The notes under the pieces were generated by a model, which was not told the DNA's origin, searched no databases, and was given only the letters and a program-made list of their open reading frames with translations. Shown piece after piece: positions 8,640 through 16,995 of a stretch of 57,588 nt of DNA. Location of the stretch: positions 1 through 57,588 of the forward strand of contig CALGOB010000209.1 in assembly GCA_937958005.1 (NCBI GenBank), given 5' to 3'. Position 1 is the stretch's first letter, and every line of letters begins with the position of its first letter. The DNA is from an uncultured Cyclobacteriaceae bacterium (lineage in GTDB: Bacteria; Bacteroidota; Bacteroidia; Cytophagales; Cyclobacteriaceae). Both the position numbers and the translations under genes were made by a program.

Positions 8640-8974
8640 TAGTTTGTCTCTTTTAGATCATTACTTGTTTTAGTGAATATTGACTTGATTTTCTCTTGGA
8701 TATCCCGATCCAAGAAATCTCTTTTTGCAACTTCCTCTTTAATGAGCTTAACTGCACTAGAGAATAAGATGTTTGATGTACTGACTTTAGGGCTGCCCGC
8801 TATTCTGAAATACTTTGATACTGTTTGTCGAGAGATGCTAGTGTCCTTCTGAATTTCGATGTAAGGGTTGTCAAATAATTGTAAAAGTACCTCCCTGGTG
8901 CTGTTTAAAATTTCTGCGTTCTGCATAACTGCTTTAATCGTAATTAAATTTCTCTTCTTATTTTTTTGATTCAT
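8639..8974 (-). CDS. Small helix-turn-helix DNA-binding protein
   Basis: About 111 residues. A helix-turn-helix is visible in the pattern YIEIQKDTSISRQTVSKYFRIAG, where ISRQTVSKYF is a typical recognition helix. The rest is helical and charged. The ATG at 8974 is preferred over an in-frame GTG at 8980. The gene leads a two-gene unit with the excisionase-like gene and faces the regulator at 9209 across a divergent region holding direct repeats (8993-9041), so the two HTH proteins may compete for the same control region, like a lysogeny switch. That last point is inference. Confidence 0.6.
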   Translation of the reverse strand: MNQKNKKRNLITIKAVMQNAEILNSTREVLLQLFDNPYIEIQKDTSISRQTVSKYFRIAGSPKVSTSNILFSSAVKLIKEEVAKRDFLDRDIQEKIKSIFTKTSNDLKETN

Positions 8975-8992
8975 ATTCACTAATCATAATAC

Positions 8993-9041
8993 GTTAATAT
9001 AACGAATATGAATTCTTTTAAATTTGTTAATGAACGAATAT
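8993..9041. promoter_or_regulatory. Pair of direct repeats between divergent regulators
   Basis: GTTAATATAACGAATAT at 8993-9009 and GTTAATGAACGAATAT at 9026-9041 are near-identical and start 33 bases apart, close to three helical turns. They lie between the divergent HTH genes at 8974 and 9209 and are candidate operator sites. Confidence 0.5.
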
Positions 9042-9208
9042 AGAAAAATTGAAAATCAAAAAACAAGTGATTTAAATGATTGATGCTTAAAAGTTTAAAT
9101 ATTATAGTGATAGGTAAACACTCGTACATAAACAGTTAAGTATAAGTAATAAGTTGGTAATTGTACGTTAAATTAACTATTTTACGGGTAGACAACTCGT
9201 ATCCTTTG

Positions 9209-9589
9209 ATGAATATTGATAAGAAATACAAAAACAAGAAGTTTTTGGAAGCAATTGACTTACTTCAAGAAGCAGATGAAAAGGAAGGTGATGGTAAATT
9301 AACAGATCCTTTTTTGTCGAAGTTGATTTATGAGTCTGATCCTTATATTATACGCAGAATAAGAGATGGGAAAAGAAGTACTCCTGATATTGCAATAATT
9401 AACTTGTGTTTTAAGTTTAATTTAGATTTTAACTTTTTTTACAGAGAAGGCGCTCCACTTTATTACGGTGAGTGTAATCCTCAACATTCTTTCTATCAGA
9501 GACATTTGAAGCAAAGTATTGAGCTAGAAAAGATTTCTGAAGAACTTTTTTCTTTGGCAAACCGTTGTAAACAACAAAAACAGACTTAG
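9209..9589 (+). CDS. XRE-like HTH regulator of the mobile element
   Basis: A 126-residue protein from the ATG at 9209 (a TTG at 9161 would add 16 residues with no support). The middle has an HTH-like pattern, DPFLSKLIYESDPYIIRRIRDGKRSTPDIAIINLCFKFNLDFNFFY, in which IIRRIRDGKRST fits the recognition helix and turn and the following helices match the XRE fold. The C-terminal part is a charged helix. It is divergent from the HTH pair at 8639-8974 and convergent with the integrase, 45 bases away, and its stop codon is inside a terminator hairpin. A repressor role for the element is likely. Confidence 0.6.
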   Translation: MNIDKKYKNKKFLEAIDLLQEADEKEGDGKLTDPFLSKLIYESDPYIIRRIRDGKRSTPDIAIINLCFKFNLDFNFFYREGAPLYYGECNPQHSFYQRHLKQSIELEKISEELFSLANRCKQQKQT

Positions 9590-9598
9590 CTGTTTTTG
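9575..9598 (+). terminator. Hairpin terminator at the end of the XRE-like gene
   Basis: CAAAAACAG (9575-9583) pairs with CTGTTTTTG (9590-9598) around a six-base loop that includes the stop codon at 9587-9589. The T-rich right arm fits an intrinsic terminator; the left arm gives a T-run on the other strand, so it may also serve the convergent integrase transcript. Confidence 0.55.
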
Positions 9599-9634
9599 AG
9601 GTAAAGGGACTTAATGCAAAGCCTTAGGAGTGAT

Positions 9635-11254
9635 TCATTGTGCTACAATTGTTTTACTGTCAAAATTAGAGATGAAATCTGTTATGTATTGATGAACTAA
9701 AGATGCATTGTCACATTTTATGTTTTCGAAAAAATGAATGATAATATGCCTGTATTCTGCTTTAGGATTCAATTTGAGGAAGTTTGAAATAAAATCGAAA
9801 GCATTAGTTTTTGATTGTGATTTGTTTCCTGGTAGAGGAGTTAAAATAATTTTACTCAGCTTTGATCTGGTGTCTGTGGTCCCATAAACAACTTCAGTTA
9901 CTTTTTCGGCGCTATTAGACAATTGTTCGTTTTCGAACCCCGCTAAGTATTCTTCTGTTATTTGAAAGTTTTGGTGTCCAGCTAATTCACTAATTACTGA
10001 TTTCGATACTCCATTGCGAAGAGCTATTGAGAAAAAGCTGTGTCTTGCTACATAAGTTGTAAAGTGTTCCTTGACACCAACTGTTTTTGCGATGGAATTC
10101 ATTCCTTTATTGTGGTAATTTCTTTTCCTATTAAGCAGAAGATTAAATCTTTTGATATTTTGCATTTGTTTTTCTTTGTCTGCAATGTCAGCAAGCAAAT
10201 GAATGTGCTCATCTAAGATTGGGAATAATAAATCTGTAGGCGCTTTTCCTTTGCTGTAATGATTCACTATGTCAATACAAACATCGGACAATTTAATGTT
10301 GAATTGTTTGGCGTTTTGTGACCACATTGTTTTCTTCCGCCGATATTTCAAGTAGCCATTTTTGACTTGTGATACTCTTAATAGGGCAATGTCCACAAAG
10401 TTCATTCCCCAATTGTGAAAATAGAATTTGAAATAGTTCTGATGATTCCATAACCGTGTGTTTGCCGAAATCGGAGCGTTTAACAATTTTTCGATAGTTT
10501 TTGGGGAAACGTTTCTCTTATCAGTTTTTATTTTTTTAACTGAATATTTCTTTTTCCCACTTCCAAAAGGATATATAATACTATTAACATTCGCGCAAGT
10601 TTCATCATCTATGGCAAGATTAAAAATTCTTCTAACGTCTTTTATGTAGAAATTAAAACCGTTTATACTATTGGGCTCTCCATTTGAGTTGAACCGACGA
10701 AGGTACCAGCTTTCATATTCTGTGATAAAGTCTTTAGTAATCAAGTTAAAAGGTAAGCTATCCTTACTGTAATAAGTTTTAAGGCTTTTTATCATGTTTT
10801 CGAAGGATTTTACTGACCTTCTTTGATGAAGAAAACTATCTATTACTTTTTCAGTATATTTGAAAAAACATGTTGAGCTTCCGATTGATTTTTTTACGAT
10901 TAGATCGGCTTTTGCAAGACTGCTATCATTTTCTTTTTCTTTAGATAGAGAATTTGCTATTTCTTGTTTTACCAAATTCTTTAACTGACGTGAAGAAAGG
11001 ATGTCCCATTTTGGTTTAAAGAACTCTACTAAGGATTCAATTTCTTTTTTTTGATCTCGAATCACTGTATTGGCTCTTCCAGAATTCTCATAATTTGATC
11101 TTATCTTCTTTTTTATGTCATTCCATTGGTTTTCCTCTAAATAGTATTTTGTAGGTATATAGCTAGTAGTGTTTTTATGTGATATCCCTATTCTCAGCGG
11201 GTAACCTTTTTTTCTCCGCACTCTAGTGTCCAATTTTGTGCTAACTTCTGCCAT
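9635..11254 (-). CDS. Tyrosine recombinase/integrase
   Basis: A 539-residue site-specific recombinase that would cut and join DNA at the element ends. The N-terminal arm-binding and core-binding regions (residues about 10-240) are followed by a catalytic domain with K307/308 (YRRKKT), R404-H405 (VARHSF), H427 (LAGHQN) and the nucleophile Y436 (ITEEYLAGF). The usual first catalytic arginine, expected in an RGMNF motif, is W282 here (NWGMNF). IntDOT of the Bacteroides element CTnDOT also lacks this arginine, so loss does not imply inactivity. A roughly 100-residue tail after Y436 is longer than usual. The gene starts about 180 bases from a tRNA 3' fragment, the normal placement for an integrase beside its attachment site. 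Confidence 0.92.
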   Translation of the reverse strand: MAEVSTKLDTRVRRKKGYPLRIGISHKNTTSYIPTKYYLEENQWNDIKKKIRSNYENSGRANTVIRDQKKEIESLVEFFKPKWDILSSRQLKNLVKQEIANSLSKEKENDSSLAKADLIVKKSIGSSTCFFKYTEKVIDSFLHQRRSVKSFENMIKSLKTYYSKDSLPFNLITKDFITEYESWYLRRFNSNGEPNSINGFNFYIKDVRRIFNLAIDDETCANVNSIIYPFGSGKKKYSVKKIKTDKRNVSPKTIEKLLNAPISANTRLWNHQNYFKFYFHNWGMNFVDIALLRVSQVKNGYLKYRRKKTMWSQNAKQFNIKLSDVCIDIVNHYSKGKAPTDLLFPILDEHIHLLADIADKEKQMQNIKRFNLLLNRKRNYHNKGMNSIAKTVGVKEHFTTYVARHSFFSIALRNGVSKSVISELAGHQNFQITEEYLAGFENEQLSNSAEKVTEVVYGTTDTRSKLSKIILTPLPGNKSQSKTNAFDFISNFLKLNPKAEYRHIIIHFFENIKCDNASLVHQYITDFISNFDSKTIVAQ

Positions 11255-11435
11255 AATTTTTCTTGTTTGTGAAACAAAGGTAGGAATAAAAAAGCAATTG
11301 AATGAGCAATCTTTTTTTGGTTTAATACGGTTTTATACCAATCAGTATGAATTATAGTATTGAAAATGTATATGTCAAATATCTGATAATAAGACTTTTA
11401 TGTATTTTTTTGAAACTTTTCATTTCAAAAAATGA

Positions 11436-11482
11436 CTCGACTCATAATCAAGGGGTCCCTGGTTCGAGCCCAGGTGGGCCCA
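11436..11482 (+). tRNA. 3' fragment of tRNA-Met(CAT); probable right attachment site of the element
   Basis: The fragment has the anticodon loop CTCATAA (anticodon CAT at 11443-11445), a 3' anticodon strand TCAAG, a five-base variable loop, a perfect five-pair T arm (CCTGG/CCAGG around TTCGAGC) and the 3' acceptor strand TGGGCCC with discriminator A at 11482. The 5' half, including a GGGCCCA acceptor strand and the D arm, is missing: the preceding DNA is unrelated. The bases 11436-11440 pair imperfectly with TCAAG, which places the crossover in or near the anticodon arm. The intact tRNA would be at the element's other end, left of this window. Confidence 0.8.
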
Positions 11483-11494
11483 CAGTTACAAGAT

Positions 11495-11538
11495 AAAGCC
11501 TCAAATATTGCGTTTCTACGTAAATTTGAGGCTTTTTT
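11495..11538 (+). terminator. Intrinsic terminator of the tRNA locus
   Basis: AAAGCCTCAAAT (from 11495) pairs with ATTTGAGGCTTT (from 11524), followed by a T-run. It lies 13 bases after the tRNA 3' end and would terminate the original tRNA transcript. It belongs to the chromosome rather than the element. Confidence 0.75.
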
Positions 11539-11742
11539 GGTTCGATATTTTTGAGTTGTTTTTTACATTATTTCTGTGTTTTTCTTGTACGTAATTGGTT
11601 GTTAGTGTGTTGTGTGAGTTTGATAGACATTGGGGTAATGTGTTGATTTAAACTAGTAATACATCTTGAAATGTCAAAAAAGTCCAATACTAATCAAACA
11701 ATGATGATTGCATTAGTTTATTTTGTGGTATAATTAGGTCTT

Positions 11743-12047
11743 ATGAATAGTATAGTAGGTAAAAATCTCAATCCACTCACTGACTTTGGCCTTAAAAAAC
11801 TTTTTGGATCAGAACCAAATAAAGATTTGTTGATTGACTTTCTAAATCAAATATTGCCTGAAAAGCACAAGATTGAGACACTCACCTATGCACAAAATGA
11901 ACATCTAGGGGTTTCTGAGATAGATCGAAAAGCTATCTTCGATCTATATTGTATAGGAGAAACTGGTGAGAAATTCATTGTTGAAATTCAAAAGGCTAAA
12001 CAAAATTATTTTAAAAACCGCAGTGTCTTTTATTCTACGTTCCCAAT
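11743..12047 (+). pseudogene. Truncated Rpn-family (PD-(D/E)XK) nuclease/transposase gene
   Basis: The first about 100 residues match the N-terminus of Rpn-family recombination-promoting nucleases: NPLTDFGLKKLFGSEPNKDLLIDFLN, then DLYCIGETGEKFIVEIQKAKQNYFKNRSVFYSTFPIQE, with the D...ExQ nuclease core (FIVEIQ) present. Family members are about 280-300 residues long. Here the family match stops after FPIQE and the next bases encode transposase sequence in another frame. The formal frame closes at 12069. The gene therefore lost its C-terminal two thirds when it was joined to the IS1380 relic. Confidence 0.75.
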
Positions 12048-12912
12048 TCAAGAATACCGCTGCAAGTAGCAACTGTGAAGCATTTATGGTAGAAACATTT
12101 GATAATGTGTTAGCTAATCAAAAAGTAGGTTTGGTTAGGGCAGATAGTGATTTTTATACTGAAGACTTATTCAATTACATTGAAGGAAAAGAACTTATTA
12201 ACCCGACGGCATTTAAACGATAAGGAGTTATTTTTAAGTAAATGAGAATCAATTCATTATATACTGAAAAATATAGATTAATACAGGTCGAGTTAATAAC
12301 TACATCATTGCAGCCAAGATGTACCCTAACCTCAAGCAGGAACTTTATGGTTTGAAAGACTGGGTAGAGTTGAGTAAAGGTATTTATCTCAATGAGTTTA
12401 GGTTCAGCCATATCAATGGAAAAGAGAGGAGATATATAGTGGTCAAAAAACAAGTAGAACAGTGACCAGAAGCTGGTGGTAAAATACTCTTCGAAGACCA
12501 GCCTTTATTCAGATATAGCTGCTATGTGACCAATATGGATTTGCCACTTAACCAAATATGGAACATGTATAATACTAGAGCTGATTGTGAGAATAGAATA
12601 AAGAACTCAAACAAGATTTTGGGTTAGATAGCTTCTGTATGCAAGATTTTTGGGCTACTGAAGCTGCTCTTAGATTCATTTTGATGGCATATAACCTCAT
12701 TAGTCTGTTCAGGCATTTTGTCTTAAATCAGCATAAAACAGCTACCTTGAAAACCCTTAAATTCTATTGCTTTGCATTAGGGGCATGGACTTCTGGCCAT
12801 GCCAATAAAAAGGTGTTGAAAATAGCTCTCCCAGTTTAAAAAAAACCTTGGATGAAACATATCTTTGAAAATATTAGAACCTAATCAGACCTTTTCTTAT
12901 GCATAGTTCGGG
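12048..12912 (+). mobile_element. Decayed IS1380-family element (C-terminal transposase remnant and right end)
   Basis: Reading across frames gives the C-terminal part of an IS1380-type transposase: ANQKVGLVRADSDFYTEDLF, then NYIIAAKMYPNLKQELYGLKDW, GKERRYIVVKKQ, YSCYVTNMDLPLNQIWNMYN, RADCENRIK and DFWATEAALRFILMAYNLISLF to about 12838. The copy is dead: it lacks the N-terminal half, has an in-frame TGA at about 12463, several frame changes and a 91-bp insertion at 12202-12292. The right end is probably at 12912, where CTTATGCATAGTTCGGG is followed by TTTAAA; this resembles the ends of the M1 elements elsewhere in the window. Confidence 0.8.
12202..12292. repeat. 91-bp inverted-repeat insertion inside the IS1380 relic, TTAA duplication
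   Basis: Removing this segment restores continuous IS1380 transposase coding sequence across the junction (..GKEL-NYIIA..). It is flanked by TTAA at 12198-12201 and 12293-12296, and its ends are inverted (CCCGAC at the left, GTCGAG at the right). The CCCGA start and TTAA target resemble the M1 family. Confidence 0.6.
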
Positions 12913-13282
12913 TTTAAAGATATATTATATCCCTTCACGGACGATTTTTCCTTGAGGATATTCATGATTACAGGCAAGTAAAAAAGGGTTAGCGAAACGA
13001 ATATGAGGCATAATTTCATTTTGAATAGTGATTGTTAAACAATATTCGGCCCAATTAAAGTGATTTTATAAAACAACTCAAATTTAAAATACCTTTATTG
13101 CATTGAATTGAGATAAAGGATGGTTCATTTAATCGATTTGTATTCTACAGGATGTAATTTTATTTGTAATGCACCGCTAGATTTTTTTTGTAGGCAAGAT
13201 TTGAAGCATTACTGTCCCCAATTAATAACTCTGTGAGTTAAAAGGATTTTTAAAAAAAAAATTAGAGAGAAATATCATATAA
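12913..13282. other. Gene-free stretch before nrnA
   Basis: About 370 bases of AT-rich DNA between the IS1380 relic and nrnA. No coding frame or clear repeat is seen. The nrnA promoter should be near its right end, but no convincing TAnnTTTG element is visible. Confidence 0.4.
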
Positions 13283-14287
13283 ATGAATATATACAAAGAA
13301 ATAGAAACAGAAATTTTATCGGCCTCAAACATAGTAATCACTTCACATAAGTCTCCAGATGGAGATTCCATAGGTAGTTCATTAGGCCTGTTGCGTTTTA
13401 TTGAAAAATTAGGAAAAGTGGCTACTGTTTGTCACCCTGATCCTACGCCTGAGTTTCTATACTGGTTAGATACTTCGTCATTTCTAATTATGACAGAGCA
13501 GCCAGAGGAGGTAACAGCTACTTTTAAAGAGGCAGACCTTATATTTTGTTTAGATTATAATGCAACGAATCGGGTAGGACCTGAAATGCAGGTTTTGCTG
13601 GAAGAAGCGGCTTGTAAGAAAGTAATGATTGACCATCATTTAAACCCAGAAATTTTTCCGGCTTTATCAATTTCAGAATCAGACGTTTCTTCTACTTCAG
13701 AGTTGGTAGTTGAGTTAATTGAACAATCAGGCAATGAAGTTTTATTAGATGAAGAAATTGGTACACCCTTGTATTTAGGTATATTGACTGATACTGGCAG
13801 TTTTCGTTTTCCTTCTACCAAACCAAGTACGCATGAAGTATTGGCCAAGTTATTAAGATCGGGGGTTAAGCATCATTTAATTCATGAAGCGCTTAATGAC
13901 AACAATACAGCGAGTCGTTTGCGTTTGCAAGGATATGCGATGTGTGAGAAACTAGAGATTATGGAAGATTATATGGTTTCTATTATTTCACTATCAAAAG
14001 AAGAGCTTGCAAAATATGATTACAAAAAAGGCGACACTGATAACTTGGCAAATCATGCGCTATCCATTAAGGGGATGAAGGTGGCAATTGTTTTTTCTGA
14101 GAGAGATGGTATCATGAAGATATCTTTTAGATCAAAAGGAGAGGAGAACCCAGTAAATGTGCTGGCGGCGGAACATTTTAATGGAGGAGGTCATGCAAAT
14201 GCATCGGGAGGTATGAGTGACTTAACTGTTTCAGAAACCTTAGATAAGATTAAGAATTTGGTCCCAAAATACTTTTCTGCTAAGTAA
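13283..14287 (+). CDS. nrnA: DHH/DHHA1 phosphoesterase, NrnA-type oligoribonuclease/PAP phosphatase
   Basis: A 334-residue cytoplasmic enzyme that degrades very short RNA oligonucleotides to mononucleotides and, in characterised relatives, dephosphorylates 3'-phosphoadenosine-5'-phosphate. The DHH domain has the metal-binding motifs in order: HKSPDGDSIGSS near residue 23, FCLDYN near residue 90, MIDHHLNPE near residue 117 and TDTGSFRFP near residue 172. The C-terminal DHHA1 domain ends with the substrate motif NGGGHANASGG near residue 303. Length and motif order fit the family throughout and nothing is missing. It stands alone between the scar to its left and the convergent regulator to its right, and is the first clearly chromosomal gene right of the island. 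Confidence 0.93.
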   Translation: MNIYKEIETEILSASNIVITSHKSPDGDSIGSSLGLLRFIEKLGKVATVCHPDPTPEFLYWLDTSSFLIMTEQPEEVTATFKEADLIFCLDYNATNRVGPEMQVLLEEAACKKVMIDHHLNPEIFPALSISESDVSSTSELVVELIEQSGNEVLLDEEIGTPLYLGILTDTGSFRFPSTKPSTHEVLAKLLRSGVKHHLIHEALNDNNTASRLRLQGYAMCEKLEIMEDYMVSIISLSKEELAKYDYKKGDTDNLANHALSIKGMKVAIVFSERDGIMKISFRSKGEENPVNVLAAEHFNGGGHANASGGMSDLTVSETLDKIKNLVPKYFSAK

Positions 14288-14346
14288 ATTCAAATAGTGA
14301 TTTTGTATTGTTGTCCTAAGCTGGCATTGTTGATTGCCATAGAGAG

Positions 14347-14481
14347 GTTTAAACCCGCGTCATGTACTAGACTTTTAAGAGAAAATGACAAATAACTATT
14401 AGATAGTTGCTTAAATTCTTATTTGCAACGCAGCATAGTCTCCATTATGGTGAGTATGAAATAAGGGTTTACGTGGCTAGA
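14347..14481 (-). repeat. M1 repeat, degenerate copy (inverted)
   Basis: The segment matches the M1 consensus in reverse orientation: ACTTTTAAGAGAAAAT, TAGATAGTTGCTTAAATTCTTATTTGCAACGCA and TCTCCATTATGGTGAGTA are all shared with the intact copies at 21008 and 54435. The end is degenerate (AAACCCGCGTCATG). It fills much of the 422-base gap between nrnA and the convergent regulator. Confidence 0.7.
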
Positions 14482-14532
14482 AGAATGTTATTTATGTGTG
14501 AATGAAATTACTATTGTCTAATAGGAGTTTTA

Positions 14533-14559
14533 AAAAAGACTACCTGATAAGGGTAGTCT
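14533..14559 (-). terminator. Terminator of the hydrolase-AraC gene
   Basis: GACTACC and GGTAGTC form a perfect seven-pair stem at about 14538-14558. Reading the minus strand it is followed by a run of six T, so it should end the transcript of the gene at 14710-16464. Confidence 0.65.
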
Positions 14560-14709
14560 CCATATTCCAATAGTTGATATAACCGCATTAATACTCAATA
14601 AAAAAAATATTACGTAATACAAATTAAGGTAGTAAATCTCACAGAGACGAGTATAATAACGACTTAATCAATCATATTCCCGACAGGAAAGAGCGGTCGG
14701 TTTTATTAA

Positions 14710-16464
14710 TTATAAAATTGAAGTAGGCGATACGCCAAATTCTTTTTTAAAACATTTTGAAAAATATGAAGCGCTTGAGAAACCAGTCTTAAAGGCAATT
14801 TCTGCCACGGTGAATCTTTGTAAGAATAAGAGTTCTTTTGCTTTATTTAATCTTACAAATGTTATTAGTTGATTAGGGGATTTACTGGTCATCCTTTTTA
14901 TTTTTCTCTGCAATTGTCTTTCGCTAACCCCAATTTCCCTGCTGAGAATTTTTATTCCAAAGATTTCATTTGCTAAGTATTTCTCTATTGTTTGCAACAC
15001 ACTTTCTAGGAATGTTGTAGGATGCGATATATTGCAGAATTCAACCTCTTGCTCGTTTTCGATAGACTTATTTGTTACTTGATAAAGGTTACATAGATTA
15101 TTTATTAATGAATCATAGAAAACGTTATGTTTTGCAAAATTTAAATCAGTCCCTAAAAGAAGGTTTTTTATGGTCTGGGTAATCAGAATTTGACTTGGAT
15201 ATGCTTGCGATAGAATTGATTTTGTCATGCAATCTTTTTTACTTTGATTCTTTTTATAATCTTGTAATGAGCTTTCTTTCATATAAATAGCTGTAGAAAA
15301 ATTGATTTGAAGCCCTTTAAGTTGTTTTGCCAATTGTAAAGCACAATTAACCGCCATGCCTGGTCCTTTGAAAATAATAGTGAAATCTAAATTTTCAAAT
15401 TTTATAATTTTGCCCTTGTATTTTCTAGCCACATTACAGATTAATTCATATAGTTGGTTATCATGGGTAGAGGAGGCAATATTACTTGATAAAACAGTGA
15501 TTAATCCATCATTTGTTTTGATGGGAGGTTTCACATCTTGCATGAAAGTACTCATTTCCTCTAATACCTGTTTTGTGTTACCTACCCAAAATAGATGATC
15601 ATCCCCTGTTAATTCTACAAATTTTGATCCTTTTATTCGTTGTGCAATAAATTTCCCCTCTTCAATTTTTACATCTATATCATTTGTTCGCTGAAGAATG
15701 AGAGTAGGTACTTTAACAGCTCCTAATATGTCAACAATATTCACTTCAGTATTCATCTTGGTAAGTGATAGGGCTGCACTGGGGCTTGCTCCATATCGAC
15801 AATAACTGGCAAGCCAATTCATAAATACAGAATCATTTGCTTTAGATGGCGCAAGACTTTCAAGTCCCATTTTTTCACAACCCCATCTATTTTCTATCAT
15901 GTCATAAACCTTTTGCCTTTCTTCATCTGTAGGAGCCCAAGGATAGTCTGGAGAATACCTTCTCTTTGCAAAAATACCAAAAGTGATTAGTGATATAACA
16001 CGATGTGGGTAAGTTGCCGCATACAAAGTAGATACGCTTCCTCCCTCAGAATGACCAAATAACACAGCCTTATCAGAGCCAGTGGCGTTCATAACTGCTT
16101 GAATGTCCTCCATTCTCTCTTCTAAGGTGGAAAACTCGACTACACGGTCTGAAAGACCTGTTCCTCTTTTATCAAAAAGAATTACTCTAGCTACCTTACC
16201 TAACTGTTGTAAAAAATTGACAAGTTCTGGGCATGACCACATCCAATCTATATTGGATACCCAGCCTGGTATATATACTAAATCGATGTTTCCTGTACCA
16301 AAAACTTGATAAGCAATATTGATTTCTCCACTCTTAACATATTGTGTGGTTGGTTTCGTAAAGTCTGAAGAATTAGGGTGAAACAATTCTTCATTTATCA
16401 AATTATTAATTGATACCTCATCCTTTAAAGGAACTGATTTTCTATTAACCGTTAAAGTTTCCAT
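14710..16464 (-). CDS. Three-domain regulator: alpha/beta hydrolase, degenerate cyclase-like domain, AraC HTH
   Basis: A 584-residue protein from the ATG at 16464 (a TTG at 16485 is less likely). Residues about 40-310 form an alpha/beta hydrolase with a VIYQVFGTG-like entry, the oxyanion region, the nucleophile motif GHSEGGS, an aspartate near NDIDVKI and a late histidine in GDDHLFW, so the triad looks complete. Residues about 320-455 follow the layout of class III nucleotide cyclases (GKIIKFENLDFTIIFKGPGMAVNCALQLA) but the metal-binding aspartates and HTGE motif are absent. The last about 100 residues are an AraC/XylS domain (ILSREIGVSERQLQRKIK, then VAEIAFKTGFSSASYFSKCFKKEFGVSP). This suggests a one-component sensor using the hydrolase fold to bind or cleave a ligand. 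It is divergent from the kinase at 16996. Confidence 0.85.
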   Translation of the reverse strand: METLTVNRKSVPLKDEVSINNLINEELFHPNSSDFTKPTTQYVKSGEINIAYQVFGTGNIDLVYIPGWVSNIDWMWSCPELVNFLQQLGKVARVILFDKRGTGLSDRVVEFSTLEERMEDIQAVMNATGSDKAVLFGHSEGGSVSTLYAATYPHRVISLITFGIFAKRRYSPDYPWAPTDEERQKVYDMIENRWGCEKMGLESLAPSKANDSVFMNWLASYCRYGASPSAALSLTKMNTEVNIVDILGAVKVPTLILQRTNDIDVKIEEGKFIAQRIKGSKFVELTGDDHLFWVGNTKQVLEEMSTFMQDVKPPIKTNDGLITVLSSNIASSTHDNQLYELICNVARKYKGKIIKFENLDFTIIFKGPGMAVNCALQLAKQLKGLQINFSTAIYMKESSLQDYKKNQSKKDCMTKSILSQAYPSQILITQTIKNLLLGTDLNFAKHNVFYDSLINNLCNLYQVTNKSIENEQEVEFCNISHPTTFLESVLQTIEKYLANEIFGIKILSREIGVSERQLQRKIKRMTSKSPNQLITFVRLNKAKELLFLQRFTVAEIAFKTGFSSASYFSKCFKKEFGVSPTSIL

Positions 16465-16640
16465 GCAATAATCGTTTAAATGCAATTACTTAGTCATATC
16501 TAAGATCAAATCAACTAGCTTAATCTAGTCTTCTAGTGGGTAGATAGATTAATGATGAAGCCCATTATTACCAGTGATATGAATGTTTTGATTAAAGATT
16601 TTTAAAATCATCACATGATCACTAGCAATGACTTACTAGT

Positions 16641-16736
16641 TTTAATCCCTACGGGATATTAATTCCCCGACTCTTGAGTCGATCACTAAATTATTGCCCA
16701 TAGATACCCCATACCCTTAGGTCGGGGTTGGTTCAT
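16641..16736 (+). repeat. R2 intergenic repeat, copy 1
   Basis: The segment starts TTTAATCCCTACGGGATATT, contains the palindromes ATCCCTACGGGAT and GACTCTTGAGTC, and ends GTCGGGGTTGGTTCATT. An almost identical inverted copy lies at 49438-49548. It occupies the divergent gap between the AraC regulator and the TPR kinase. Confidence 0.75.
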
Positions 16737-16995
16737 TTTTAATAAACTTAAAAAGTGAGCGTATTTTAATCTCGGGCGTTTGTGTGATCCATTGCAAAGA
16801 AATTATTTTCTTATATTTAATCTTAATATTTAAGTTAGCAATCAGATAGCATGGATGGGTAGCAATTAGATAACAGGTAAAAATTTCTATATTATTGTAT
16901 GCTTAACCCTATTCTGTTTATTAGTTATTTGTGAAGTCCACATATTTAAACTTTGATGAATAAGGGTTTAGTATTTTACACAAATTAAGGAATGA

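Noticed and set aside
11436-11482. Complete tRNA gene
   Set aside because: No D arm or 5' acceptor strand precedes it, so it is only a 3' fragment.
12175-12453. Minus-strand frame of 92 codons
   Set aside because: It is opposite the IS1380 relic, whose plus-strand similarity is clear.
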